DNA of 64,000 bases from NCBI GenBank assembly GCA_001898825.1, contig MKVK01000011.1, forward strand, positions 310,001 to 374,000, in the 5' to 3' direction. The notes under the pieces are model-generated. The model saw only the letters and a list, made by a program, of their open reading frames with translations, ran no database searches and was not told the origin of the DNA. Each line of letters opens with the position of its first letter. Position 1 is the first letter of the stretch. This stretch comes from Magnetospirillum sp. 64-120. GTDB lineage: Bacteria; Pseudomonadota; Alphaproteobacteria; Rhodospirillales; Magnetospirillaceae. The position numbers were made by a program, and so were the translations under genes. Below, one piece after another: positions 26,648 to 36,541 of this stretch.

Positions 26648-27850
26648 TTACTGCGCGGCCAGACGCTGTTGACGAACAACGGCACGGGTGTGCTTGGCGA
26701 TCATCATTTCCTCGTCGGTGGGAATGACGAATACCGGCACCCGGCTTTCGGCGGTGGTGATGACCGAAGCGTTGGCGTCATTGGACTGGGCATCCAACTG
26801 GATACCCAGCCAAGCGGCACCTTCGCAGACCATGCGGCGCACCGGGGAAGAACGCTCGCCGATGCCGGCGGTGAACACCACAGCGTCCAAGCCGCCCATG
26901 GCCGCCGCCAACGACCCCAGTTCGCGACGAATGCGATAACAAAAGAGGTCCACGGCCTCGGCGGCATGGGGATCGGGGCTTTCCAGCAGCACCCGCATGT
27001 CGTTGGAGACGCCGGAAACCCCCAGCAGTCCCGATTGCTTGTAAAGCAGGGTCTCGATCTGCTTGGCGTTCATCTTCTTTTCTTCCAGCAGATACAAGAT
27101 GACGCCGGGGTCCAGGTTGCCGGTACGAGTGCCCATGGGCAGGCCGTCGACGGCGGTGAAACCCAGGGTCGAGGCCACCGAGCGGCCGTTGTCGATGGCA
27201 CACATGGACGCCCCCGACCCCAGATGGCAGACCACCACCTTACCGGCGGCCTTGTCGGGCGCCATCTCACGCAGGCGGCGGCTGATGTACTCATAGGACA
27301 GGCCGTGGAAGCCGTAACGCCGCACCCCTTCCTCGGTCAATTCGCGCGGCAACGCAAAGGTGGTAGCCACCTTGGGATTGCTGGCGTGGAAGGCGGTGTC
27401 GAAACAGGCCACCTGCGGCAACCCCGGATGCACCTTGGCCAAGGCGCGGATGGGGGCCAGATTGTGCGGCTGATGCAACGGCGCCAAAGGCACCAGCTTT
27501 TCCAGGGCGTTCAACACCTGGTCGTCCATCATCACCGGTTCACTGTAGGTGGCGCCGCCATGGACGACACGGTGGCCGGCGGCCACCAATCGGGCGTCGT
27601 CCAGATGGTCTTCGACCCAGTCGATCAGATGCTTCAGCAGGTCTTCGTGGTTCAAGTTGCTGTCGCCCGGCCAGCGCTGTTCGGCCAGTACGGCGCCGTC
27701 GGGGCCCTGGGCGATGAAATGCGGAGCGACGTTGATGCCCTCGACCTGTCCCTTGGATTGCAGGTCCGGCTTTTGATCGCCGTTGGACAGGTAAAGCGAG
27801 AACTTGATGGAAGACGATCCGGCGTTGATGACCAGAATACCGTCACGCAT
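26648..27850 (-). CDS. ackA: Acetate (short-chain acyl) kinase
   Basis: A 400-residue ASKHA-fold kinase making acyl phosphate from acetate or a similar acid and ATP, reversibly. Family signatures are VINAGSSSIKFSLY (residues 7-20), HRVVHGG, YGFHGLSYEYISRRL, HLGSGASMCAIDNGRSVAST, MGTRTGNLDPGV and FTAGIGERSSPVR. It lies 12 bases after a MaoC-phosphotransacylase gene, so the two form an acyl-CoA / acyl-phosphate / acid pathway. Propionate or butyrate is as possible as acetate given that partner. A strong terminator follows. Confidence 0.93.
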   Translation of the reverse strand: MRDGILVINAGSSSIKFSLYLSNGDQKPDLQSKGQVEGINVAPHFIAQGPDGAVLAEQRWPGDSNLNHEDLLKHLIDWVEDHLDDARLVAAGHRVVHGGATYSEPVMMDDQVLNALEKLVPLAPLHQPHNLAPIRALAKVHPGLPQVACFDTAFHASNPKVATTFALPRELTEEGVRRYGFHGLSYEYISRRLREMAPDKAAGKVVVCHLGSGASMCAIDNGRSVASTLGFTAVDGLPMGTRTGNLDPGVILYLLEEKKMNAKQIETLLYKQSGLLGVSGVSNDMRVLLESPDPHAAEAVDLFCYRIRRELGSLAAAMGGLDAVVFTAGIGERSSPVRRMVCEGAAWLGIQLDAQSNDANASVITTAESRVPVFVIPTDEEMMIAKHTRAVVRQQRLAAQ

Positions 27851-27862
27851 GGCTTTCCCTTT

Positions 27863-29272
27863 CTATTCGGCTGCGGCCTTGCCGCCGGCACGGCGGGCAT
27901 GGGCGAACAACACGGCCACCGCGCAGCTGGCCAAACGGGCCTTGGCGGAATCGGCGCGGCTGGTCAGGACGATGGGAACCCGAGCCCCCAGGACGATGCC
28001 GGCGGCATCGGCATCAGCCAGATAGGACAATTGCTTGGCCAGCATGTTGCCGGCTTCCAGATCGGGCACCAGCAGGATGTCGGCTTGGCCGGCCACCGGC
28101 GAGTTGATTTTCTTGATCTTGGCGGCTTCGGCCGAGATGGCGTTGTCGAAAGCCAGCGGACCATCCAGCACGGCCCCGGTGATCTGGCCACGGTCGGCCA
28201 TCTTGCAAAGGGCGGCCGCTTCGATGGTCGAATTGATCTTGGGATAGACCGTTTCCACCGCCGACAGGATGGCCACCTTGGGCTTGTCCACGCCCATGCA
28301 CAGCGCCAGGTCGATGGCGTTCTGGGCGATGTCCACCTTGTCTTCCAGGGTCGGATAGATGTTGATGGCGGCGTCCGAGATCAGCAGCATCTTGGGATAA
28401 GTGGGCACGTCCATGACGAAGACATGGCTGATGCGCCGCCCGGTGCGCAAGCCCGTGGCACGGCTGGCCACTTCGTGCATCATCTCGTCGGTGTGCAGGC
28501 TGCCCTTCATCAACGCCTCGGCTTCGCCGGTGCGGCACAGCTCCACCGCCTTTTCCGCCGATTCATGGCTGTGCTGGGTGTCGATGATGCGCATGCCGGT
28601 CAGGTCAAAGCCGAATTCGGCGGCGACCGAGCGGATCTTGGCTTCCGGCCCCACCAGGATGGGGTTGATCAGCCCCTTCTTGAAAGCTTCGACCGGCCCT
28701 TCCAGCGACACCTGATCACAGGGATGGCAGACCGCCACCGAAATCGGATCCAGACTGCCGCAGCGTTCGATGATGTCTTCGAACACGTGATGGCGGCGGC
28801 GCAGGGATACTTCGTGCAGTTCGGTGCGTGCCTGCACCACCTTTTGCGTCGGCGCCATCACCCGGGCCGCCCCCGAGAACACCACCACGCCGTCCTGGTT
28901 GACGGCCTTGCAGTCGAAGACGACGTCCGTCGGCGCGATCTTTTCCTTGGCGACGATGGTCACGGTGACGGTGTCACCCACTTCGACGACGTTCTGGAAG
29001 TCGAAAGTCTGGCTGCGGTAAACCGTTCCGGCGCCGGGCAGCTCGTTGCCCAGAACCGCCGACAGAAGTGAACCGGTCCACAGGGAATGGGCCAGGACCT
29101 TGCGATGGCTGGCCAGGCTGGATGCCTGTTCGGCGCTGTAATGGGTGGGGTTGAGGTCGCCGGTGGCGACGCCGAACAGTTCCACGTCTTCCATCCGGCA
29201 GGTCCGGGTCAACGCGGCGGTGTCGCCAACCTTGATTTCGTCCCAGGTCCGGTTTTCCATCATTTCGACCAT
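27863..29272 (-). CDS. MaoC-like hydratase fused to phosphate acyltransferase
   Basis: A 469-residue bifunctional protein. Residues about 8-150 are a MaoC hot-dog domain: FGVATGDLNPTHYSAEQAS carries the D-x4-H hydratase-2 signature, then VLAHSLWTGSLLSAVLGNELPG. Residues about 165-460 are a phosphate acetyl/butyryltransferase: PCDQVSLEGPVEAFKKGLI, ALMKGSLHTDEMMHEV and GADILLVPDLEAGNMLAKQL-like sequence (here AGQADILLVPDLEAGN). It can link (R)-3-hydroxyacyl-CoA dehydration with acyl-CoA to acyl phosphate transfer. ATG 29272 is taken as start, with GGAG 9 bases upstream; a GTG at 29284 is in frame but its codons contain that ribosome site. Cotranscribed with ackA. Confidence 0.88.
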   Translation of the reverse strand: MVEMMENRTWDEIKVGDTAALTRTCRMEDVELFGVATGDLNPTHYSAEQASSLASHRKVLAHSLWTGSLLSAVLGNELPGAGTVYRSQTFDFQNVVEVGDTVTVTIVAKEKIAPTDVVFDCKAVNQDGVVVFSGAARVMAPTQKVVQARTELHEVSLRRRHHVFEDIIERCGSLDPISVAVCHPCDQVSLEGPVEAFKKGLINPILVGPEAKIRSVAAEFGFDLTGMRIIDTQHSHESAEKAVELCRTGEAEALMKGSLHTDEMMHEVASRATGLRTGRRISHVFVMDVPTYPKMLLISDAAINIYPTLEDKVDIAQNAIDLALCMGVDKPKVAILSAVETVYPKINSTIEAAALCKMADRGQITGAVLDGPLAFDNAISAEAAKIKKINSPVAGQADILLVPDLEAGNMLAKQLSYLADADAAGIVLGARVPIVLTSRADSAKARLASCAVAVLFAHARRAGGKAAAE

Positions 29273-29312
29273 TGCCCACTCCACTGTTGGCCAAATGCAT
29301 GTTGCAATGCGG

Positions 29313-29341
29313 AATATACCTACAAAGCGCAGGGGTGTACA
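29313..29341 (-). promoter_or_regulatory. Sigma-70-like promoter of the maoC-pta/ackA operon
   Basis: On the minus strand TGTACA (29341-29336) and TATATT (29318-29313) are separated by exactly 17 bases, matching -35 and -10 elements in 4 and 5 of 6 positions. The predicted start is about 29306, some 34 bases before the ATG at 29272. A GCAT-N6-ATGC symmetric element (29297-29310) lies at that start point and could be an operator. Confidence 0.5.
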
Positions 29342-29459
29342 TCCACCACCCCGTATCCTTCATGGATCGGTCACACCCTGCGGGAATTTGAACAGCGCAA
29401 GCCAGCTTGACGCATGCCTCCCCCGCGTACCAGCCCCTTGCTCAAGGCCCATCCTTTAC

Positions 29460-29475
29460 ATTAGATAAAACTAAT
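29460..29475. promoter_or_regulatory. Inverted repeat ATTAG-N6-CTAAT before the SLAC1 gene
   Basis: A perfect 5-base inverted repeat 25 bases before the ATG at 29501, in an AT-rich patch. It may overlap the promoter -10 or be an operator. The rest of the 228-base spacer shows no gene. Confidence 0.3.
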
Positions 29476-29500
29476 TTCTATTGACCACGGATTCTCCCTC

Positions 29501-30463
29501 ATGGCCGACCACGCTCCCGCTTCGCCCCTTCCCCATGTTCCCGTCACGATTTTCGCCTCGGTCATGGGTTTGGCGGGACTGGGGCTGGCATGGCGCAAAG
29601 GACACGCTGTCCTGGGGCTTCCCGACATGGTGTCGGAAATCTTTCTGGCCATCGCCGGCATCGCCTTCGTCGCCGCCTTGCTGACCTATGCCATCAAGGC
29701 GATGCGTTACCCGCAAGCCGTGGTCGGCGAGTTCAACCATCCGGTCCGCTCGGCCTTCTTTTCCACCTTTCCCATCGGCCTGCTGCTGCTGGCCGCAGGG
29801 CTTCACCCTTATTCGGCCGACGGCGGCTTTGCGCTTTGGGCGGTCGGGGCCGTCCTGCAATTGGTGCTGACCATCCGTCTGATCGTGCGCTGGATGGTTC
29901 ACAAACAGGAAATCAACCACGTCAACGCCGCTTGGTTCATCCCCATCGTCGGCAACATCATCGTTCCCATCCTGGGCGCCCGTCTGGGGATGATCGAAAT
30001 CTCCTGGTTCTTCCTGTCGGTGGGCTTGCTGTTCTGGCTGCCGCTGCTGACCATCATCCTTTACCGGGTCATTTTCCACGATTCCTTGCCGCCGCGCTTG
30101 ATGCCCACCTTGTTTATCCTGCTGCCCCCGCCTTCCATCGGTTACATTTCGTATGTGGGGCTGACCGGCAACGTGGACACCTTCGCCCAAGTTCTGGTCA
30201 ACGGCGCGTTGTTCCTGACCCTGGTGTTGCTGGCCAAGTCGAAACGCTTCGTGGGCCTGCCGTTCGCCGTGTCGTGGTGGGCCTTCACCTTTCCTTTGGA
30301 CGCCGTCGCCCTGGCGGCCATCGAGCACGCCCATCGCTTTCCGGGTGGCATGTGGCCGATTGTCGGCACGGTGTTGCTGGCCTTGGCAAGCGTCGTGGTG
30401 GTGCTGGTGTCGGTGCGGACGGTGGCGGCCATCGCCGCCGGTTCCTTGTTCCATCCGGAATGA
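29501..30463 (+). CDS. TehA/SLAC1-family anion or dicarboxylate transporter
   Basis: A 320-residue integral membrane protein with about ten helices, of the C4-dicarboxylate/tellurite-resistance (TDT, SLAC1) family. Features include PVTIFASVMGLAGLGLAW at the N-terminus, NHVNAAWFIPIVGNIIVP in the middle and FPLDAVALAA near the end. The family moves anions such as nitrate, chloride, formate/acetate or malate. Substrate cannot be assigned, but its place between acetate-kinase genes and an acyl-CoA synthetase suggests small organic anions. The spacer upstream carries an inverted repeat. Confidence 0.82.
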   Translation: MADHAPASPLPHVPVTIFASVMGLAGLGLAWRKGHAVLGLPDMVSEIFLAIAGIAFVAALLTYAIKAMRYPQAVVGEFNHPVRSAFFSTFPIGLLLLAAGLHPYSADGGFALWAVGAVLQLVLTIRLIVRWMVHKQEINHVNAAWFIPIVGNIIVPILGARLGMIEISWFFLSVGLLFWLPLLTIILYRVIFHDSLPPRLMPTLFILLPPPSIGYISYVGLTGNVDTFAQVLVNGALFLTLVLLAKSKRFVGLPFAVSWWAFTFPLDAVALAAIEHAHRFPGGMWPIVGTVLLALASVVVVLVSVRTVAAIAAGSLFHPE

Positions 30464-30554
30464 GTTCGCCCAATTAGTGTTTTCCGCATGTTGCGACGCA
30501 CAAGATAGAGGGATAAGGTTGCGGCCGGAATATTAGGTCGCCCCGAGGTCCATC

Positions 30555-33278
30555 ATGAGCGTTCGCAATCTTAAGGCATTGTTCCGCCCCCAATCCGTCG
30601 CGGTGGTCGGTGCCAGCACCAAGGCGAATTCTCCGGGACTGGTTGTCATGCGCAACCTGATCCAGGCGGGGTTCCAGGGCCCCATCATGCCGGTGGGAAG
30701 CGAGGCCTCGGTCTGCGGCGTGCTGGCCTATCCCGACGTGGACAGCCTGCCGCAAGCCCCCGATCTGGCCATGCTGTGCACGCCTGTCGGCACCTTGGTG
30801 GACGTCATGCGCGCCCTGGGGGAAAAGGGCGCCAAGGCCGCCTGCATCATGACCGCCGGCCTTCAGCACGCCAACACCGCCGACGGCCAATCGGTGCTGG
30901 ACGCGGTCACCGCCATAGCCAAGTCCTACGGTATCCGCCTGCTGGGCCCCAATTCCATGGGCATGCTGGTTCCCGGCATCGGCCTGAACGCCAGCTTCGC
31001 CCCGGAAAACGCCCCCGCCGGCAAGATCGCCTTCGTCTCGCAATCAGGCGCGCTGTGCACGGCGGTTCTGGACTGGGCCTGCGCCAAGGGCATCGGTTTT
31101 TCCCATTTCATCCATACCGGCGAAAGCGCCGACGTGGATTTCGGTGACATCCTGGATTATCTGGGATCTGACCCCCACACCCGCGCCATCCTGCTGTACC
31201 TGCAGACCGTCGACCAGCAGCGCAACTTCATGTCCGCCGCCCGTGCCGCCGCCCGCAACAAGCCGGTCCTGGCCATTAAGGCCGGGCGTTCCACCGAAGG
31301 CGCCCTGGCCGCGTCGTCCCATACCGGGGCACTGGCCGGTTCCGACCTGGTGTTCGACGCCGCCATCCGCCGCGCCGGCATGCTGCGGGTCAAGGACATC
31401 GAGGAAATCTTCGGCGCGGTTGAAACCCTGGCCCGGTCCCGCCCCATGAAGGGCAAGCGTCTGGCGGTGGTCACCAATGGCGGCGGCCTGGGCGTCATCG
31501 CCGCCGACGATCTGGCCGATGGCGGCGGCGAACTGGCCGACCTGCCGCTGGACGTGGTGGACAAGCTGAACGCGCTGCTGCCGCCCAACTGGTCACGCGG
31601 TAACCCCATCGACGTGGTGGGCGACGCCGGCGGCGAGCGTTACGCCAAGACGCTGAACATCTTGCTGGATTGCAAGTGCATCGACGCCGTTCTGGTGATG
31701 TATGCGCCCACCGCCATTTCCGACCCCGACGAAGTGGCCGACCAGGTCATCAAAGTCTTCAAGGACAAGCCGCGCGCCAACATCATGACCTGTTGGGTCG
31801 GCCATCAGAAGGTGGCGGCGGCACGCAAGAAGTTTTCCGACGCCGGGGTGCCGACCTTCGAAACCCCGCGTGCCGCCGTCCAGGGCTATCTGCACCTGCT
31901 GGAATACCGCAAGAACCAGGAACTGCTGATGGAAGTGCCGGCTTCGGCCGCCACCGACTTCGTCCCCGACGTCGCCCTGGCCAAGGGCGTGATCGCCGAG
32001 GTGATGGAGCGTGGCGATTCCATGCTGACCGAGGCCGAGGCCAAGACCGTTCTGTCGGCATACGGCATTCCCACCGTTTCCACCCACACCGCCCGCACTC
32101 CCGCCGAGGCCAGCCGCGTCGCCAAGGACATCGAAGGCCCCATCGCGCTGAAGATCCTGTCCACCGACATCGTCCACAAGTCCGACGTGGGCGGCGTGGT
32201 GCTGAACCTGGACGGACCGTTCGAAGTGGAAAAGGCCGCCCACGCCATGCTGGAACGGGTCAAGGCCACCTATCCCGACGCCCGTATCGAAGGCTTCACC
32301 GTCCAGCCCATGGCCATCCGCAAGCCGGGCACCCAGGAACTGATCGTCGGCATCGCCACCGACCCCATTTTCGGCCCGGTCATCCTGTTCGGCCAGGGTG
32401 GCGTGGCGGTGGAAGTCATCGGCGACCGCGCCGTCGCTCTTCCGCCGCTCAACCTGCATCTGGCGTCCGAACTGGTGCAGCGCACCCGTGTCGCCCGTCT
32501 GCTGCGCGGTTATCGTGGCCGTCCGCCGGCCAACAAGGCCGCCCTGCACATGACCCTGATCCAGGTGTCGCAGATGGTCATCGACCTGCCGGAAATCGTC
32601 GAGCTGGACATCAACCCGCTGCGTTGCGACGCGTCGGGCGTGTTGGCGCTGGATGCCGCCATCAAGGTGGCCGTCCCGCAACGCACCGGTGCCGACCGTC
32701 TGGCCATCCGCCCCTATCCGGCGGAACTGGAAGAAATGTTCACCATGACCGACGGCCGTCAGGTGCTGTTGCGCCCGATCCGGCCCGAGGACGAACCCAA
32801 CCACCATGTGCTGGTGTCCAAGCTGACCCCCGAAGACATCCGGTTCCGTTTCTTCGGTCTGGTGCACGAGTTGCCGCACAGTGAAATGGCGCGGCTGACC
32901 CAGATCGACTATGACCGCGAAATGGCCTTCATCGGTGAACTGTCGCTGGCCGACGGCGCCAAGGAAACCCTGGGTGTGGTCCGCACCGTCACCGACCCGG
33001 ACAACGAAGCCGCCGAATTCGCCGTGGTGGTGCGCTCGGACCTGAAGGGATCTGGCCTGGGCAAGCGCCTGCTGGTCAAGATGATCGAATACTGCCGTTC
33101 CCGCGGTACCAACGTCATCGTCGGCCAGGTGCTGAAGGACAATCGACGCATGCTGAAATTCGTCGAGCATCTGGGCTTTGTGCAGACCAAGACCATCGAC
33201 GGCGACATCGTCGAGGTTGAATACGACCTGAAGAAGCCGGCGGTCACCACCCCGGAACCTCCGGAAAACGACCGCTAA
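30555..33278 (+). CDS. ADP-forming acyl-CoA synthetase fused to GNAT acetyltransferase (Pat-like)
   Basis: A 907-residue fusion. Domains in order: CoA-binding Rossmann (about 8-135), succinyl-CoA-ligase-like (about 150-440), ATP-grasp (about 480-700) and GNAT (about 725-890, with [23 protein letters not shown] as acetyl-CoA loop). The presumed phosphohistidine H256 is present in [14 protein letters not shown], so ligase activity may be retained, whereas some Pat lysine acetyltransferases have lost theirs. Probable roles are making acyl-CoA from acid with ATP, or acetylating metabolic enzymes. The RBS is CCGAGG, 6 bases upstream. It overlaps the convergent GGDEF-EAL gene by 4 bases. Confidence 0.88.
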   Translation: MSVRNLKALFRPQSVAVVGASTKANSPGLVVMRNLIQAGFQGPIMPVGSEASVCGVLAYPDVDSLPQAPDLAMLCTPVGTLVDVMRALGEKGAKAACIMTAGLQHANTADGQSVLDAVTAIAKSYGIRLLGPNSMGMLVPGIGLNASFAPENAPAGKIAFVSQSGALCTAVLDWACAKGIGFSHFIHTGESADVDFGDILDYLGSDPHTRAILLYLQTVDQQRNFMSAARAAARNKPVLAIKAGRSTEGALAASSHTGALAGSDLVFDAAIRRAGMLRVKDIEEIFGAVETLARSRPMKGKRLAVVTNGGGLGVIAADDLADGGGELADLPLDVVDKLNALLPPNWSRGNPIDVVGDAGGERYAKTLNILLDCKCIDAVLVMYAPTAISDPDEVADQVIKVFKDKPRANIMTCWVGHQKVAAARKKFSDAGVPTFETPRAAVQGYLHLLEYRKNQELLMEVPASAATDFVPDVALAKGVIAEVMERGDSMLTEAEAKTVLSAYGIPTVSTHTARTPAEASRVAKDIEGPIALKILSTDIVHKSDVGGVVLNLDGPFEVEKAAHAMLERVKATYPDARIEGFTVQPMAIRKPGTQELIVGIATDPIFGPVILFGQGGVAVEVIGDRAVALPPLNLHLASELVQRTRVARLLRGYRGRPPANKAALHMTLIQVSQMVIDLPEIVELDINPLRCDASGVLALDAAIKVAVPQRTGADRLAIRPYPAELEEMFTMTDGRQVLLRPIRPEDEPNHHVLVSKLTPEDIRFRFFGLVHELPHSEMARLTQIDYDREMAFIGELSLADGAKETLGVVRTVTDPDNEAAEFAVVVRSDLKGSGLGKRLLVKMIEYCRSRGTNVIVGQVLKDNRRMLKFVEHLGFVQTKTIDGDIVEVEYDLKKPAVTTPEPPENDR

Positions 33279-35587
33279 AACCCACCTTTGCGCAGCAATT
33301 CAGCCGCCTGGTCCGCCGGGACCGGGCGGCTGAAAAGGAAGCCCTGGACGGCATCGCAGCCCGCCTGGCTCAGGATGTCGAACTGTTCCTGGGTTTCCAC
33401 CCCTTCGGCCACCACTTTCAGCCCCATGGCGTGTCCCATGGAAATGATGGCGCGGGCGATGGCGGCGTCGCTTTCGTCTTCGGCCAGATCGCCCACGAAA
33501 GACCGGTCGATCTTCAGCTTGCCCACCGGGAACCTTTTCAGCCGGGCCAGGGACGAATAACCGGTGCCGAAATCGTCCACCGCCAGCTTCACCCCCAAAC
33601 GGGCGATGTCGGTGATGATGCGCTGGGCGGAATCCGCGTCTTCCATCACCGTGGTCTCGGTCAGTTCCAGTTCCAGCCGATGCGACGGAATACCCGATTC
33701 GGTCAGCATCTTACGCACCAGCAAGGGCACGTCCTGGCGCTTCAATTGCAACGCCGACAGGTTGACCGCCACCGGAACGGCGGGAATGCCGGCGCGGTCC
33801 CATTCGCGCATCTGCCGACAGGCCTGACGCAGCACCCATTCGCCGATGGGGCCGATCATTCCCGTGCCCTCGGCCATGGGAATGAACTGCACCGGCGAAA
33901 TCCAGCCGTCGCTGGCATGTTTCCACCGCAGCAGCGCCTCGAACGAGATGATGCGCCGGTCAGCCGCCGACACGATGGGTTGGTAATGCAGTTCCAGTTC
34001 ATCACGCGGGATGGCGCGGCGCAGATCGCTTTCCAGACGGCGTCGGGTCGCCAATTCGGAATCCATGGCCGGCGCGAAGAACCGATAGCCGTAAGGCTGG
34101 CCTTCGATGGCCCGATACATGGCCATGTCGGCGTTCTTCAGCAAGGTGTCCGCTTCCGCCCCGTCGTCGGGATAAAGGGTGACGCCGATGGCCGCCCCCA
34201 CATGGATTTCATGTCCATTGATGTCGAATGGCCGCCGCATGGCCTCGATCAGGGATTCGGCCAGTTCCGCCGCCTCTTCCCCGCCCAGGGCGGTCTGCAT
34301 CAGAAAACCGAATTCGTCGCCGCCGACACGGGCGACGCTTTCAACACCGCGGGCGCGGCTCATCAGACGTTCGGCCACGGCCAGCAACAGATGGTCACCG
34401 CCGTCATGGCCCAGAACGTCGTTGTAATGGCTGAAATCGTCCAGATCCAAGATCATCACCGCCAAACCATGGCGCTGGGCCTTGGCATGAACCACCGCCC
34501 GCTGAATCTGGTCGCGGAACAGCAAGCGGTTGGGCAAGGCGGTCAGCGAGTCATGGTTGGACAAAAAGCGGATGCGTTCCTCGGCACGGCGCCGTTCGGT
34601 GACGTCTTCCTGAACCACCACGTAATGGCTGACCTTGGCGTCGTCGTCCTTGATGGGGGTCACCGTCTGGTCGACCACGTAAAGCGTGCCGTCGCGACGA
34701 CGCAAATGCAGTTCGCCACGCCAGGTTTCCCCATTGGCCAAGGATTCGTCCATGCGGCGATCGCGATCACGGCCCATCAGCAAGCGCCGGGCACCACGCC
34801 CGCGGACGTCGTTTTCGCTCCAGCCGGTCAGTTGCCGAAAGGCCTGGTTGCACCATTCGATACGACCGGAACGATCGGTGATGAAAATGGCGTTGGCGGT
34901 CGCCGCCATGGCTTCGCCCTGGAGACGCAGCAAGGCCTGGGAGCGCCGCAACCCCTCGCTTTCCTTGTTGCGGCTTTCCCGATCCGAGCAAATCAACAGC
35001 CCCACCCCCAGGGCCACGGACAGCACTTGGTTCAGTGCGAAACTGAAAGCCGCCAGGGAATCGAATTCAACGATCCAGGGGAAGGCCATTTTGTGCGCCC
35101 CCCACAGAACGAACAAGATGGCGACCATTCCATTAGCATGGCCGGGCATACGCGCACCGCGCCGCCAGAACTCGGTGGCGGCGACGGTCATGGCGGCGAA
35201 AATGACAATGGATGCCGGCAGCAGGGATTGGAACCGCGTCAGGTTGCCGGACAATCCCCACAGCAGAGCCGCGACGCACAGTCCGGCGGCCACTGTTCCC
35301 CAGCGATAGCGGCGACGGCGCGACAACGGCCCAACCGCCATCAGCAGCACGGTGGCGGCGCCAACATGCATCACTTCAGGCCACAGCATTTCCGCAGGCC
35401 AGCCGTTCTCCCATCCCACGGCCAGAAACAGAAAGCGTAAAGCAAAAAATCCGAACGCCAGTGCAAGCAAGGGCAAGGTTTTAAGTGCCCCCTTGGTCCG
35501 ACCGACGAAAGCCAATGCCGCCGCCAAAACCAAATTGGCCAAAAAAGCCCCTGCGATCACCGTGGGCGCATCCGCCTCCATTCCCAA
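33275..35587 (-). CDS. Membrane PAS-GGDEF-EAL c-di-GMP protein
   Basis: A 770-residue protein. The N-terminus (about 1-205) has roughly seven membrane helices. A PAS domain is at about 225-335, GGDEF at 345-500 and EAL at 515-765. The GGDEF motif is intact ([12 protein letters not shown]) but no RxxD I-site precedes it. The phosphodiesterase domain is complete: [45 protein letters not shown] and QGFLFSRP. It may thus make or break c-di-GMP, with PDE activity likely dominant. The membrane part is an unassigned integral sensor. It faces the PomA-like gene divergently, a suggestive context since c-di-GMP controls motility. Confidence 0.9.
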   Translation of the reverse strand: MGMEADAPTVIAGAFLANLVLAAALAFVGRTKGALKTLPLLALAFGFFALRFLFLAVGWENGWPAEMLWPEVMHVGAATVLLMAVGPLSRRRRYRWGTVAAGLCVAALLWGLSGNLTRFQSLLPASIVIFAAMTVAATEFWRRGARMPGHANGMVAILFVLWGAHKMAFPWIVEFDSLAAFSFALNQVLSVALGVGLLICSDRESRNKESEGLRRSQALLRLQGEAMAATANAIFITDRSGRIEWCNQAFRQLTGWSENDVRGRGARRLLMGRDRDRRMDESLANGETWRGELHLRRRDGTLYVVDQTVTPIKDDDAKVSHYVVVQEDVTERRRAEERIRFLSNHDSLTALPNRLLFRDQIQRAVVHAKAQRHGLAVMILDLDDFSHYNDVLGHDGGDHLLLAVAERLMSRARGVESVARVGGDEFGFLMQTALGGEEAAELAESLIEAMRRPFDINGHEIHVGAAIGVTLYPDDGAEADTLLKNADMAMYRAIEGQPYGYRFFAPAMDSELATRRRLESDLRRAIPRDELELHYQPIVSAADRRIISFEALLRWKHASDGWISPVQFIPMAEGTGMIGPIGEWVLRQACRQMREWDRAGIPAVPVAVNLSALQLKRQDVPLLVRKMLTESGIPSHRLELELTETTVMEDADSAQRIITDIARLGVKLAVDDFGTGYSSLARLKRFPVGKLKIDRSFVGDLAEDESDAAIARAIISMGHAMGLKVVAEGVETQEQFDILSQAGCDAVQGFLFSRPVPADQAAELLRKGGF

Positions 35588-35680
35588 CCTTACCTCTAAT
35601 GGCCAACAGCCCTGTGCGGAACTGTAACCATTTACCCGCTTGATGCAAGCACGGCCTGACTATTGCTCTTGACCGGTAAT

Positions 35681-35696
35681 TGGCACAAGATGCGCA
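35681..35696 (+). promoter_or_regulatory. Sigma-54-type promoter upstream of the PomAB-like genes
   Basis: TGGCACAAGATGCGCA matches the -24/-12 consensus TGGCAC-N5-TTGCA, with GG and GC exactly 12 bases apart; only the two bases before GCA differ. The predicted start is about 35707, 34 bases before the ATG of the stator gene. Sigma-54 control of flagellar genes is common in related bacteria. Confidence 0.55.
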
Positions 35697-35740
35697 AAGG
35701 CGCTTGCGCTTGGGGATAGGTTTGGGGGAAAGGTCCGGGT

Positions 35741-36541
35741 ATGTCGCTGGCAACCTTAATCGGCTTTCTTGCCGGCATCATATTGTTCATCGGCTCGATT
35801 TTTCTGGCCACCGACAATTATTTCGCCTTCCTGGACTTCCCGTCTTTCCTAATGGTTGTCGGCGGCACCTTCGCGTCGACCTTCATTTCGTACGAACCGC
35901 GCTATGTGCTTCAGGCCTTCCGCCTGATGACCTCGATCTTCTTCGCCCCCAAGGTCCAACGCGGCGTCCTGCAGGGCGAGGTCGGCCGCTGCATCCGCTG
36001 GGGTTATCTGATCCAGAAGACCGGGCTGAACGCGCTGGAAGCCGACACCCTCAAGCTGAAGAAGCAGGACAAGTTCCTGGGCTTCGGCGTCGATCTGGTC
36101 ATCGCCGGCTATACCGGCGCCGAGGTGCGCCAGATCATGACCAACCTGATCGAGACCTCGTTCCAGCGCAACTGCGTGCCCGCCGACATCCTGCGCAACA
36201 TGGCCGGCACGGCGCCGGCCTATGGCATGATCGGCACCCTGATCGGTCTGATCATCATGCTGGGTAAAATGGGGGCCGATCCGGCCGCCTTGGGCCCGGG
36301 CATGGCGGTGGCGCTGATCACCACCCTTTACGGCGTGCTGTTGCCGCGTCTGGTGCTGTTGCCGGCGGCCAGCAAGATTCAGCAGCGCGAAGAAATCGTC
36401 CGTTTCCGTAATTATCTGGTGGCCGAGGGACTGTGTCTGCTGGCCGAGCGCAAAAGCCCGCGCTTCATCCAGGACGCCATGAACAGCTTCCTTGATCCGG
36501 CGATCCATTTCGACATCGACAAGCAGATGAAGAACCGATGA
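35741..36541 (+). CDS. MotA/PomA-type flagellar stator subunit
   Basis: A 266-residue protein with four membrane helices (about 4-24, 32-52, 150-172, 182-205) and a cytoplasmic loop between helices 2 and 3. ILRNMAGTAPAYGMIGTLIGLI contains the conserved proline of helix 3; LYGVLLPRLVLLPAASKI follows helix 4. It forms the ion channel with the following MotB-like protein. By pairing with a PomB-like partner it is most likely a sodium-type PomA. The ATG follows a sigma-54-like promoter; the stop overlaps the next start by 4 bases. Biopolymer ExbB is a less likely alternative. Confidence 0.85.
   Translation: MSLATLIGFLAGIILFIGSIFLATDNYFAFLDFPSFLMVVGGTFASTFISYEPRYVLQAFRLMTSIFFAPKVQRGVLQGEVGRCIRWGYLIQKTGLNALEADTLKLKKQDKFLGFGVDLVIAGYTGAEVRQIMTNLIETSFQRNCVPADILRNMAGTAPAYGMIGTLIGLIIMLGKMGADPAALGPGMAVALITTLYGVLLPRLVLLPAASKIQQREEIVRFRNYLVAEGLCLLAERKSPRFIQDAMNSFLDPAIHFDIDKQMKNR

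Noticed and set aside
26417-29071. An 884-codon open frame on plus, antisense to ackA and the MaoC-transacylase gene
   Set aside because: Same reason: the minus-strand proteins carry family signatures, the plus frame does not.
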